This document shows, one piece after another, positions 32,546 through 44,700 of a stretch of 64,000 nucleotides of DNA. A program made the position numbers and the translations under genes. The notes under the pieces were generated by a model, which was not told where the DNA came from, searched no databases, and worked only from the letters and a program-made list of their open reading frames with translations. Numbering within the stretch: position 1 is the stretch's first letter; every line of letters begins with the position of its first letter. The stretch comes from Podarcis raffonei (taxonomy: Eukaryota; Chordata; Lepidosauria; Squamata; Lacertidae). The stretch spans positions 46,936,001 through 47,000,000 of the forward strand of contig NC_070614.1 in the NCBI RefSeq assembly GCF_027172205.1. Direction: 5' to 3'.

Positions 32546-35500
32546 TTAATGTTTTCTCCTAATTAGATGCTCCCTGCTGTTTAGTTCAGGTTTCAAAACA
32601 ATGATGTAGCATTTAGGGGAAAAGATGCAAACCAACAACCCAATACTAGAGGACAGCATGGAGAAGATCTCCACAGCCACCATGTGTTTGCCACGTGTGC
32701 TCAGGTAGGTTGGAACAAAAGAGACCCAAACACTAGAAAATGCCAACATGCTAAAGGTAATGAACTTTGCTTCATTAAAGCTGTCGGGTAACTTGCGGGC
32801 TAGGAAGGCCACAATGAAGCAGGTGATGCCCAAAAGACCAATGTAGCCCAGAACAGAGTAAAAGATGGCAACAGAACCTTCATTACATTCCACAATAATT
32901 TCACCCATTACTGAGTGCATATCTAAATCAGGGAAGGGTGGAAACATTGCTATCCAAAAAGCACAGGTGGTTACTTGAATGAGGGAGCACAAAAGGACAA
33001 TGGAGGTGGACAGTTTTCTGCCCACCCACTTCCTCATGCTGGAGCCTGGCTTGGTGGCTATGAAAGCTACAACTACAGTGATGGTTTTGGCTAAGACACA
33101 AGAAACGGCCACTGAGAAAATGATGCCAAAAGTGGGTTGTTGGAGAAGGCAGGTCACTACACAAGGTTTACCAAGGAATAGGAAAGAAGAGAGGAAGCAG
33201 AGAAGGAGGGAGATTAGGAGAGTGTAGGTGAGAGCTCGGTTGTTGGCCTTCGCAATGGGGGTGTCTTTGTATTTAATAAAAATCCCTAACACCCAGACTG
33301 TGATGAGGGAAAACCCCCCAGCAACTGATGCTAAAGTGATCCCCAAAGGTTCTTCATATGACAGAAAGTTCATATGTTTTGGGATACAATCATCTCTGTT
33401 TATGCTTGGATATTGATCTTCTGGGCATTTGAAACAGTCATCCATGTCTGAAAAATATAAAGAAGCAGCAGTTCAGTCCCAATTCATCTTTAAAACCACA
33501 TTGAATTAAGCATGTATGATGACATCATTTTATAATGAGGACAAAACCTACCAGTCTGGTTTGAAATCTTCCCTTCTGGGCATGGGGCACAATTATAGCA
33601 GCAAAACTTTTCCCCTTCCTTCCTTTTTTTCTGATGACCAGAGTGGCAATATTCATTACACACAGAAAGTGGAAGCACCTAGCCACAAATATGATAAGAG
33701 TTTTAGGTGTGAGATTTTGAAATGATTTTTAAGTTGCTTACCTCCGGAAACATACCATATTGAAGCAAAGTATTCAGAGAAAAAGGACCATGATTGCTAA
33801 GCTTACTCAGGAGTCTTGGGTGCATTACATTGTCAATATGCTTGTTTACTCAATAAAAGATATCTAATAATTTAGTGATATGGGAGCTGCCCTTGCAAAA
33901 GTCATGCTGGTTTTGCTTCAGGAAGTCTTGTTTTTCTATCTGCTTGGTTGCTTATCTTTAACAATACTTTCCACTAGTTTTACATTGAACATTGAGCTAA
34001 CTGACCTGTAATTTCCAGGATCAGCCTTCCATTTAAAAAGTTGGTGTTACATTGGCCCTTTCTCAATCCTTAGGGATGATTACATTTTTTTGTTAGAAGA
34101 TAATTCATATTTGAATCCTTTGAGAGTTGTCGAGTGGATTCTATGTCTACCTGATGATTTCTAACTTTCTTATTTATCCAGTAAGGCCTAGAACATGGCA
34201 TTCTATCGCCAACATCAGTCTTAGTTCCTCGGGCTTCCTTCCAGCACCAAGAAGGCTAGTAAATATTATTCAGATTAGCAGGATTTATTTGATGGCTTTC
34301 AGGGCTGCATTTGACAAAATAGGATGTTTTTCCTGGCACCCAGATTACCCACAGCAGGAAGAGAGAGTCCATCAGGAGACCTCACTATCCCTACCTGATT
34401 AAACCTTTTATGCCACACAATTATATCTTCATTGATGATGAATTCTTTTTCTTCATTTGCATCTACTCTTCCAACTTTTACTCTCTGGAAAGAGTTATTG
34501 GGGAAGGTGACCAGGTTCATGATATCAAATCCACCTCTGAATTCTCCTTCATCATTAAAGGAAATCATTTCTCCAGCTGAGTTGTTAAATGAAACAGCTT
34601 GGAGGAATTTGTCAATCTAGTTTAAAGAGAAACAGAGGGCTAAAATACTTCAAGTTTTAGACTCAACTAGATTTTATGCTGAAATTACAGGATGAAATGC
34701 AAACCTAAAAAAACTGTAGTAGTATTAGGTTAAATAACAGGTTTTGATGCACAAAAAAGCTGGGTGTGATCTTGTCTTGTACTAATTTGTACATGAAAAG
34801 AAGACTTTGATGGGGAGACATTACCTGCCAAGGGTATAATGACTGAAGTTCATCAACTCCCCACCACCTCACACTTGCTCTTTCTTTGGCTCTCGATGAG
34901 TACATGGCATGTAATGCATAAGCCAAAGCATAAACAGCATTGTAGATAATGTAGCTCTGACCAGTCATGCGCATTTCAAAAAGACCTGAGGTAAGACTCT
35001 CCAACTTTTCGTCTCCAGAACATGCTTCATTGACATTCACAGGGAACTCTGAATCTGGAGAAAAGCAGTCAAATGCTTGCTCCCAGACAACTTTGAGGAA
35101 ACCATCTGCTTCATTCCTCTGGGGTTTTATGTTCTTCAGAAACTCTTCGAAGGCAAGAAGCTCTTCTGAATGAATTGTGAATGAAATTGCACCTTCAAAC
35201 AGCTGGAAATCCCAGTTTTTCTGCAGGCCAGTTGATGTGAAATCTATCTGGGTGGTCATAATCCACACCTTTCCAATAAATATATCTTCTTTATATTCAT
35301 GGTGTTGCATAAAATTTACATTTCTTAGCCAGGAAAGCATCACTGATTCTCCATAGCAGATAAATGTATTGGCCTTGCTGTCCCTGAGAGTTACATAAAT
35401 TTCTACAATGTCATAGAGGCTTTCTACTAGATTATCTATACCAATTTTTCGTGGGATTCTTTTAGTGATGGATGAACAGATTCCATTTTTTGAAAACAAT

Positions 35501-38204
35501 GGCTCCAGGATCTTCAAGAAATGTTCTCCAGTTTTATTATTGGCAACAAAGAGTCCAACCCATATCCATCTGAAATACTTAAGTAGCCGGATAATCCCTA
35601 AATATTGATGAGCTTCATTTGGGACCATGCGATAGAACGAGAAGCCTTGCATTGCTTGGTTTTCTTCTGAGGAAAATGAACTATATGTGAGCTAATGGAA
35701 AATATAAAGTTATTGCAGAAAATCAGTATGTTATACCAATGGAGTGCAAACATATATTGCTAACCATGTTACGGTAAAATTGTAATGGAGAGGTAACATA
35801 ATTAACATAAGGTTATGGTATGGGTTAAACACAGGAGATTCTTAGCATGAATTATTAGCATGGTACATCATGTATAGCACCCTTACCCCTTACTGGGAGA
35901 TGAATGATTTAATTTTGATACATATTTAGGGGATATTAGAATCTGTAAGATTTATGGGATGGGAAATTGTTAGGACTTGAAGGGTATAAGTAAATGTGAA
36001 CAAATAAAACCAAAAAAATGTGAACAAATTCACTCCTTTATTGGTGCATAAAAATAAGAAATTTCCTGTGTAAGTTGAAATGGAAACATGATTTGAGAGT
36101 AGAAAGTTTGAAAAATGGATCGAGGAGATGTCCATTAAATGGTTATTACAAGAGATGTTGATTTTTTGGAGGTAAGAAGATAGATTCTATACCACCTTGG
36201 TGAAAGTGCTGGCAGGTTTAAAGTATTTGGGATGTCGTTCTATCAATTATGAATGAAATAGATGGAAGATTAATAGAAGGATGGGGTGAAGAGAAAAATG
36301 TATTTATGGTATCGAACAGTAGCTGCTAAGCTGATGCTTATGTTAAAAGCAGCAGTGAAATTATCAGGAATCTTAGATAGTTGGAGGCTGGTGATGCAGT
36401 ATATAAAATGAAAAATTGTGAATTAGGGAATTGAAATAGATTTGTTGTTATAAAAAGCATTGGGCACATTGGGCAAAAGATTCCTGCATGGTAGGGTGTT
36501 AGAATAGATGTTGTTATTACAAGAAGCAGTGGCAGAGATAGCCGCTCGGGTACCCGGAGTGGCACGCATAATGTGCACCCAGGGTGCGGGGCGATTCTCC
36601 TGGTGGGGGTCCAATCGCGATGTGGTGGAGTGATCCACCGGGGGGGGATTTTGTCACCCCCTCCATGGGATGACACCTGGGGCTGACGGCCCCACTGCAC
36701 CCCTTCCTACACCCCTGATGAGAAGAGTTACAAAAAGAAAAACACACACACCAATAAATAAGATCACACAATTAACAGGATTTTGTGTTTCTACAAACAA
36801 TTCTTTTACTTACCAGCCAGGCATTTACTCTGATAATGAAAAGAGAAAAGTGTAATTTCAATTCCCCTTCATTCCCCAGTTCATAGATCCTACCTGTGGT
36901 ATCTTGTAAAGATTCAAAATGTCTGCTATGTGAAAAGAGATGTCAGAGGTCAGTCCTCCAATAGCAGCTATCAGGTTCTTCTGGTTGCCATATTTGTAGT
37001 TGGGGAGAAATCTACGTGATTTGAAGAGCAGGTCCAGAGTGGTCCTGTAGGTCATCATCGCTGAATAGTAACTGTCATAGATGTGGAAACCAAGGGTGAT
37101 ATTTGGCAAGATCTTCAGGTTCTTGTTGATCTCTTCAATGGCAAACACCAAGGCCAAGACATGCTGATGGAACTTTGTCACTACACTACCAATGGAGTTG
37201 ACATATTATTTTAGGAAAGTTGATGCCTAACACATTATTATGTTATCCACATTCATTTCTGTACGGCTATCCTTATATTTATTCCTGATGTTCATAAGTA
37301 ATAACCACTTTCATTTTAATCATCATTTCTGATATATCAGAATTCTGGCTCCACATTTTAAAGTCACACACATCTTCACCAATATAGTGAGCCAAGTTTC
37401 CTGCAGGTGCTATACTAGAAAGCAACATCAGTTTCCTGAATTAACCTCAACCATCCTGTTCCATGAAACTGATTGCTTATAGGAGCTGTTGGAGAACTTG
37501 CATTTTTTTAAAATTGCACTTCTCTTTTAACAACTGCCTGCAACAATAACATACCAGGGGAGCTTTTTCTGGCATGGATGTAATAGGTAGGCTAAGCTTC
37601 ACCATCTATATGTCTATCGCAAGGTCTAATAAATGACAGGAGCAGGGCCGGATGGTTGGGGAAACTGAATATCCCTCCCTATAGGGCATCATTGTGTGAG
37701 GGAGCAATCCCAAGCACAAAAAACTGGTGTAAAGCAAGCTGGTGTAAACTAAGCCAGGGAAAATCTTAATCTGATCCAAGCCTAGTTCAACAGCGAGATT
37801 GCTGCTGCTGTTCTGCATAAACCTTGCAGAGGGAAAACAATCTGCTAACATTATATGGTGGGATACTGTTTTGCAGCAGGCTTTAAAATCATTTAATGTT
37901 ACTTGTGCAGATATCACCTCATCCAGAGGCTCATCTGTACATACAATATGGGACTGCATCCTTTAGTGTGTGGTGACAACTACACTTTAAAATGCCTTCC
38001 CCTTAAATGTTAGATAAGCCATTAAAGCAGGGCTTTTTATTTCATCTGCATTGGAATTGTTTGAATGAATGGCATTATTTGTATTTTCAATGCATAGTTG
38101 TGGAACTTAAAAAAAGTGTATTGCCACATTAAGTGGAGAGGGAAAGTAAAATAATATATGTATCATCTCACTCAAACACAGACACACAGACACACAAACA
38201 CACA

Positions 38205-38237
<33 letters not shown>

Positions 38238-38499
38238 CTATAATAACTTACTGTGGAATCGCAAACAGCTCCTGAGAATTATGCTGCTTGAAATCAACTT
38301 CAGGGAAAAAGTAAATAATCTGAGAAGCAATCTCGCCAATGAGGAGATCACCAGGCTGGTACCATTCATGAGGAACAGGGATAGGGTCACCTGCAGGACA
38401 CTTCACACTATAGGCTTTGCACGCAATGGCAAGAAGCCGAAACAGTGTTAGGAGCCTGGAAGCAAAGCCTCTCTGAAAGTGCACATTCACCAACTGCAT
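32546..38499 (-). CDS. V2R-D: vomeronasal type-2 receptor, complete six-exon gene (885 aa)
   Basis: Exons in coding order are 38252-38499, 36894-37185, 34825-35691, 34395-34616, 33552-33678 and 32546-33447; total 2658 bp in frame. The N-terminus has about eleven extra residues before the hydrophobic signal core ([16 protein letters not shown]), so the true start could be internal, but no later ATG precedes the core. Exon 3 is one codon longer and exon 4 two codons shorter than in V2R-A to V2R-C (VDANEEKEF). Exon 5 reads [18 protein letters not shown]; exon 6 ends [13 protein letters not shown]. The charged loop near the end of exon 3 ([16 protein letters not shown]) is distinctive. It is the probable source of the V2R-F pseudogene. 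Confidence 0.92.
33785..34080 (-). mobile_element. Antisense CR1-like LINE fragment in intron 4 of V2R-D
   Basis: The minus strand contains a [11 protein letters not shown]-like scrap resembling the GNYRPVSL motif of non-LTR reverse transcriptases, with TFARAAP-like remains beyond it. Short and frame-broken. Confidence 0.5.
36520..36720. repeat. GC-rich interspersed repeat, probable DNA transposon remnant
   Basis: A GC-rich block in AT-rich intron 2 of V2R-D, beginning near CAGTGGCAGAGATAG and ending CCTTCCTACACCCCTG, with loosely inverted ends. No reading frame is convincing. The remaining intron, 35700-36520, holds nothing I can name. Confidence 0.4.
38176..38236 (+). repeat. CA microsatellite
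   Basis: An ACACACAG-type run passing into pure CA repeats, ending 15 bp below the exon 1 donor of V2R-D. Confidence 0.95.
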
Positions 38500-38667
38500 G
38501 ACTTTGGCTGCACTGAATGCTGCCTGAATCTAACAATGCACCTCTTACATCGAAATGCATCACCCTGGCTAATACAAGGAAAAGAGAGAGTTGTGATAAG
38601 TAATATTAACAAAGCCCTGCCAGCCTCTCTGTGCCCCACACTGCCAACTCTCACTGGCACGGGAGGT

Positions 38668-38790
38668 TATTTATGACCACTTCCAAGCTTCCTTATTGTT
38701 TTCCAGTGCCTTTCGGAAAGCCTTTAGAAATCTGGTCAAGTGAGCAAATTAGTGTGATTTAGATAATTGCAGGGGGAGATAATTACTTCT
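38668..38790 (-). promoter_or_regulatory. Candidate promoter module of V2R-D
   Basis: The coding strand has CATAAATAAC about 170 bp above the ATG. The plus-strand motif AGATAATTGCAGGGGGAGAT continues into AATTAC at 38761-38786. This is the best copy, with two AT-rich homeodomain-type cores flanking a CCCCCTGC run. Confidence 0.55.
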
Positions 38791-39297
38791 TCATACATTT
38801 TGAGACACTTCAGCTAGGAAAAATGAAGACCCTTCTTTTGAGATTTGACCTCACATCTTCTCTGTTCCCATAGTGAGCAGATCCCATCTGGAAAATGCAT
38901 CTAAATTGGAACTTCTTGCCTAGGGACATAAGTGGTAAATTCTGAAATGGTGTGTAACGTTAAGAAAATCTGAAAGCAAAATGATCGCTTTATTTATTTA
39001 TCTGTATTTTTTATTTCATTTTATTAACTTTATTTAATAAAGTTATATCTCATTTTCCAAGAGACCATCTCTGCACTGTGCAACAATATTTAAAATTACA
39101 GCTGCAGCACAACATGAACCAGCAACCAGTGCAACTTGTGTCCTATATGTGAGATAATTTCCCATCTCCCAGCCTCAACTAAAAACCATGTAGCTGTAAC
39201 TTCACTCATTATCTAAGGATATAGGTAAGAAGGAAAAACCAAGCTGGCTCATTTCACAGAAATTACTTAGAATATTACCTGCATAGTTTCCTTAATA

Positions 39298-39301
39298 ATA
39301 T

Positions 39302-39360
<59 letters not shown>
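39298..39360 (+). repeat. CTTT microsatellite
   Basis: About fifteen TTTC units in tandem, directly before the GC-rich fossil block at 39366. Confidence 0.97.
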
Positions 39361-39365
39361 GAAAA

Positions 39366-40160
39366 TCCTCTCCTCCTTCTGGAGGGGAGGGATTGTGAGC
39401 GGGAGACGATTCCCGTGTCACGCAGGGGGCGATCTGCCCCCTGACCTGTCATCATTGCTGGTGCGCCACGCCTCCCGGTTGGGCACCCAATCGGGTGACA
39501 CTGCGGGGGCGTGGTTTAGCCGCTCAAATGCGGTCGCACCAGCTCTCCCCGCCATTTCGATCCTGTTTTTCCACGAGTCACCCACCCACCACTCCCTATA
39601 GGGCATAGCTTCTCGCTTGGCCTTGCTATGGACCCATGGTTGGTCACCCTGGTTGCCCAGGGGGCCTGGTAGGAGTTTTTTTTCCAATTGGCAAATTGGC
39701 ACCAGCCTCTTGGTTTGTTTTGCCTACCTCATAGCAATCGTCACAACTTTCTTGGTATTTGGCGGTTAGGCATTGGAATGTGTTGTTGGTGTATGGAAGG
39801 GCAAGGTGTGGCCATCGCCTACCCCTTCACTTATGGGTATTCCGTTAAAGGATCCTGTCCGATGCCCTGTGTGGCGGGGCGCCATGGCACGACTCCGGTG
39901 ACATCAGGGGACAGCTTATAGTTGTATTTACATCAACAGGCTCCCCCTACTGGTGGTTAACCCCTCATCAGACTCACCCCTCTCCGAGTGTGTGGAGTCA
40001 AATTTTCTGTGGTCCAATGCCTAAGCCAATACCTTCTCACATGTTGTAATCAATAAAGTTGTGGCCTTTTCTTGCCCATTAACCTAATATACTGTCTCCA
40101 CGTGTCTTCATTCCCCAAGCGGGGATCAGGTCCTCCAATCACAAATTCAGAGCCTGGGGG
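39366..40160 (+). mobile_element. Fossil retroelement end region, DIRS/Ngaro- or LTR-like
   Basis: A GC-rich block with a sharp composition change from its neighbours. Near its end is AATCAATAAAGTTGTGGCC, shared with the fossil at 1309-2545, followed by a CTGTCTCCACGTGTCTTC-type downstream segment. It is therefore likely the terminal, non-coding part of the same or a related family. No coding part is recognised; it is old and broken. Confidence 0.4.
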
Positions 40161-41129
40161 AAACCAGTGTGGATTATCATAGTTTCCCAGTTGATTACTT
40201 ACTCCTGTGCCAGGTTACACTATTGACATTGTGTAAAGATCCTTATCTAGACAACTCTTACAATGTATATACAGCAAGTGTCAATGGGAGTCACTAACAA
40301 ATTGGATTCAAAGACCTGCTATGCCAAACCTTGGCCTAGCTGTTCTCCTGTGCTCACCTATGCTTTGTGAAGGGTTTTATTTGTATTTGGTTAAAAGTTT
40401 GATGCCTAGATCCAGGTTTAGTGTAAGTAATCTTTGATGAGAGAGCCCCATCAGAGATTTTTTAAAATACAGCAAAATGAAGTGTGGAAATGTAGTCTGT
40501 TAAAAAAACCCATTCTAAGTTGCTTTCAAAGTTCCCCACGTGCCTAAGCATAGAAAAAGACCACACATTTGGTAAATTAACAATGTTTTACTTAGAAATT
40601 CTTCGAAGATTGGATTCATATGTTATAAAATAAGCTGTGTTATTTAGGTTCCAAAATGTTTATTCATCATCATCATCAAACCTTTTAATGGCATCACATT
40701 CAAACATCCAAACATCCAAACATCCAAAACAAATCAATACCGAATTACCACTTCCCCAGTGGCACAAAACATTAGCTAAAAGAAAGGAGGTAGAGCGGTC
40801 TATCATCACAAAAATGTTTATTAAATTATTTGTACAGAAACACAAATATTGCTTGCTCAAGTCAAGCTGCAAGCCTCCTTCCTGTTGCTATAGATAGTCA
40901 CTTCAGAGGAACTGCTCAGCTCAAATCAGAATCAATTTTCCATTAGGTAAATTTTATTTTAATCCCCATCTCCCATCTGAAACGAAGCCTCTCCAAACAC
41001 TATCTCTATCTAACCCCTCACCTCCAAAACTCTCCCCTCTCAAAGTGCAGCTCAATATCCTCTCAGGGAGAGGCTCCAGAACTCTGGTGGGATTCTGAGG
41101 AACTGCATCACCAGACTCTAATCTGGCTA

Positions 41130-41760
41130 TGCTGTTTGTCACAGAGGCTGATTTGTCCCACATTGTGTACAGCACTTTGAAACTTTCCGCAATCTAGTGT
41201 TGTATATATTTTATGAAATAAATTACTAAAATAATGAAAACCAAATTGACCTGCACCTAAAATGCTTGCCTAACTCACATGTCAGTATAACAACAAGATT
41301 TTCACTTTTGAATGCTTCTTTGATTTCTGCCTCACAAGATTTTCCTGAGCATTGTTATAAGGTGCACAATAGCACATCCCCAAAACTAAATTATATTAGA
41401 GGTCCTGAATCACCGCACATAATGTTTCCCCTTTTTGGATTTCTAGCTTGCTGGACTCAATGTTCACTTTGACATACAGAGTGGCATCCTTTACTGTCCT
41501 TCCTATAGAAGGCATATATAAGTAAATATCTATAACTAATGTTATATGAATGTATCTCTCCCCCAAATATCTGGACTTCCCATAGACATCTGGTTGGCCA
41601 CTTTGTGAGTAGGATGATGACTAGAATATTGGTAATAAGAGGTTGATTTATTCAACATTGTGTAGACCAGTTTGAGATTTCCTACATTTTTATGAAATAA
41701 ATTAATGAAATAATGGGGGGAGCAGGAATGATCTGTACCTAAAATGCTTGCCTAACACAC
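41130..41760. repeat. Local direct duplication below V2R-E
   Basis: A segment around TATGAAATAAATTA...CCTAAAATGCTTGCCTAAC occurs at about 41210-41290 and again at about 41695-41775, roughly 490 bp apart, with similarity extending leftward (CACATTGTGTACAG / CAACATTGTGTAGAC). The middle matches the 3' flank of V2R-D near 32040-32520. The stretch 40160-41130 otherwise holds only a LINE-like tail with a short AAACATCC array near 40700. Confidence 0.6.
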
Positions 41761-41789
41761 ATGTCAGTGTAACAGAAGGGACAAATCCT

Positions 41790-44700
41790 TTAATGTTTTC
41801 TTCTTATTAGCTGCTCCCTGCTATTCAGCTCAGGTCTCAACACAATGATGTAGCATTTGGGGCAAAAGATGCAGCCCAGTAGCCCAGCACTGGAGGCCAA
41901 GATAGAGAAGACTTCCACAGCCACCATGTCCTTTCCTCTTGTGCTCAAGTAAGTAGGAAGAAAAGAGGCCCAAACACTACAAAATGCTAACATGCTGAAT
42001 GTAATGAACTTGGCTTCATTGAAGCTGTCCGGTAACTTGCGGGCTAAGAATGCTACAACAAAGCTGGTGATGGCCAAGAGGCCCATGTAGCCCAAGACAC
42101 AGTAGAACATGGTGACTGACCCTTCATTACATTGCACAATAATTTCTCCACTTACTGAATGAAAGTCCAAATCAGGGAAGGGAGCCGAGGTTGCCAGCCA
42201 CATAGTACAAATGCTTGCTTGAACAAGGGAGCAAGTTAAAACAATGAAGATGGCTAGTCTTTTCCCCACCCACTTCCTCACGCTGGACCCTGGTCTGGTG
42301 GCTATGAAAGCTGTAACCACAGTGATGGTTTTGGCCAGGATGCAAGAAACAGCCAATGAGAAAATTATGACAAATATTGGTTGTCGGAGAAAGCAGGTCA
42401 CTATACAAGGTTGGCCAAGGAATAACAAAGAAGAGAGGAAGCAGAACAAGAGGCAGAGGAGGAGAGTGTAGGTGAGGTCCCGATTGTTTGCTTTGACTAT
42501 GGGGGTGTCTTTGTGCTTAATAAAAATCCCTAGCACCACAGCTGTGATGAAGGACAAAAAAACAGCAACTGAAGCTAAACTGATCCCCAGAGGTTCTTTA
42601 TAAGAAAGAAAATTTCTAATTTTGGGGATGCAAGCATCTCTGTTTCTGTTTGAATATTGGTCTGCCGGGCACTGGAAACAGTCTTCTGTATCTGAAATAT
42701 AAATAGAAGAGACATTTTAGTGGCAATTCATTCACCACATCATATTGAGTTAATCATGTATGTTGACAAAATTTTAGGAACCTACCTTTCTGGTCTGAAA
42801 TCTTCCCTTCTGGACATGGAGCACAATCATAGCAGCAGAACTTTTTCTCTTCCTTCTTCTTCTTATGATGACCAGTGTGGCAGTGTTCATTACACACAGA
42901 AAGTGGAAGCACCTATGCACAAACAAGGGAGGGTTTGAGATTTGGGGTGAGAGATCGGTGGAGAAATTTATGCACGTCATCTCCAGAGCTACAGGATATT
43001 TTAGCAAAGTTCCACAAGTATTAGACATTCACAAATATAGCTATTTATTCCTCTGTTTTGCAGCCTACAAACCCTACATATGTGGGGTTATTTGCAAGGC
43101 TACATTAGGTAAGTGTAGTAATTTCGGACATCCTCAGTGCCTGTTTGCCCAACAGAAAGTCTGCTAAGAAATCCCTCTCATCTCTACCTGATTAAATGTT
43201 TTATGCCAGACAATTAGATCTTCATTAATGGTGAAGTCTTCTTCTTCACTGGGGTCCACTCTCCCAACTTTCACTCTCTGGAAAGAGTTGTTGTGGAATG
43301 TGACCAGGTTCATAATGTCATATCCACCGCTCAATTCTCCTTTATCATTAAAGGACACCATCACTCCAGCAGAGTTGTTAAATGCAACATCTTGCAGAAA
43401 TAAGTCAACCTAGTTTGAAGAGAGAGAAAAGTTTTAAGAATGAACTTAAAATTATATGGTCCCAGTATAGATTGAGATGTAAACCCATGCATATGCTTCA
43501 GTGATTACAATTTCTAACACTTTTTCACCTGTTATTCATGGATGCTGAGTGTAATCTCATTTTTAAAATAATAATTAATCTGTGAATTGAAATGCTGCCA
43601 TTTATGTAGAGAAATTCTGCTATGGATGCAGTGACTGAAGGTCATCAAGTTTCTCCAAAGACATAGTTCTTTGTTGTATCTAGATGTGTACATGCCATGT
43701 AAAGCATAAGCTAAGGGATTTTAAAAATGTTGTATTTTGCATCCATAAGGTCTACTTATGCAAAGAAAAGAATGATTTCTTTATGAAGACATTACCTGCC
43801 AAGGCTGCAGAGACTGAAGTTCAAAATTGCTACCATACACCTTTGCTCTTTGCTTGGATTGGGATGAGTAGAAGGTATGCAGAGCATGAGCCAAAGCATA
43901 GACAGCATTATAGACACTGTAGCTATGGCCTGTCATGTGCATTTCAAAAAGACCAGCAGGGAGACTTTCTAGCCTCTCCTCTCCAGTACAGCTGCCATCA
44001 TCCATCATAGGCATCTCTGGATCTGGAAATATACAGTCAAATGCTTGCTCCCAGAAGCCCTTGAGAAAACCATCTGCTTGGGTCCTGGAAGGCTTGATGC
44101 TCTGGAGAAATTCTGAAAAATCCAGAAGCTCTCTTGACTGAATTGTGAAGGAAAGTGAACCTTGGAAAAGCTGGAAATCCCAGTTTCTCTGAGGGCCAGT
44201 AGATGTGAAATCTATCTGGGATGTCATAACCCATACCTTTCCAAATGGAGCACTTTTGTTGTGTCCAAGATCATTAAAAATATTAACCATTCTCAGCCAG
44301 GCAATTGTCAAAGATTCTCCATAGCTGATAAGTGTTCTGGCCTTGTTATCTGTGAGAGCTACAAAAATTCTTTCCATTAAACTAGTTATTTCATCTAGAT
44401 TTTCCATGGAAACTTGCTCTGGGATTCTTTTTGTGAAAGCTGAACAGATTCCATGCTTGGAAAACAGTGGCTCCAGGGTCTTCAAGAAATGTTCTCCCGT
44501 GTTATCATCCACAACAAACAGCCCAACCCATGTCCATCCGAAATACTGAAGTAAACGGATAATGCCAATATATTGATGGCTTTCATTTGGGACCATGCTG
44601 TAAAAGGAAAAGCTCTGCAATGCTTGAATCTCTTCTGCGGAAAATGAACCGTAGGTGAGCTAAAAGAAAACATATCTGTATTGCAGCAATAATATAATAT

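Noticed and set aside
38158-38451. A plus-strand 97-codon frame through the CA repeat
   Set aside because: It is antisense to exon 1 of V2R-D and begins in a microsatellite.
39298-39360. A regular short-period array that might be mistaken for a CRISPR-type repeat
   Set aside because: It is a pure CTTT microsatellite without spacers, in a vertebrate genome.
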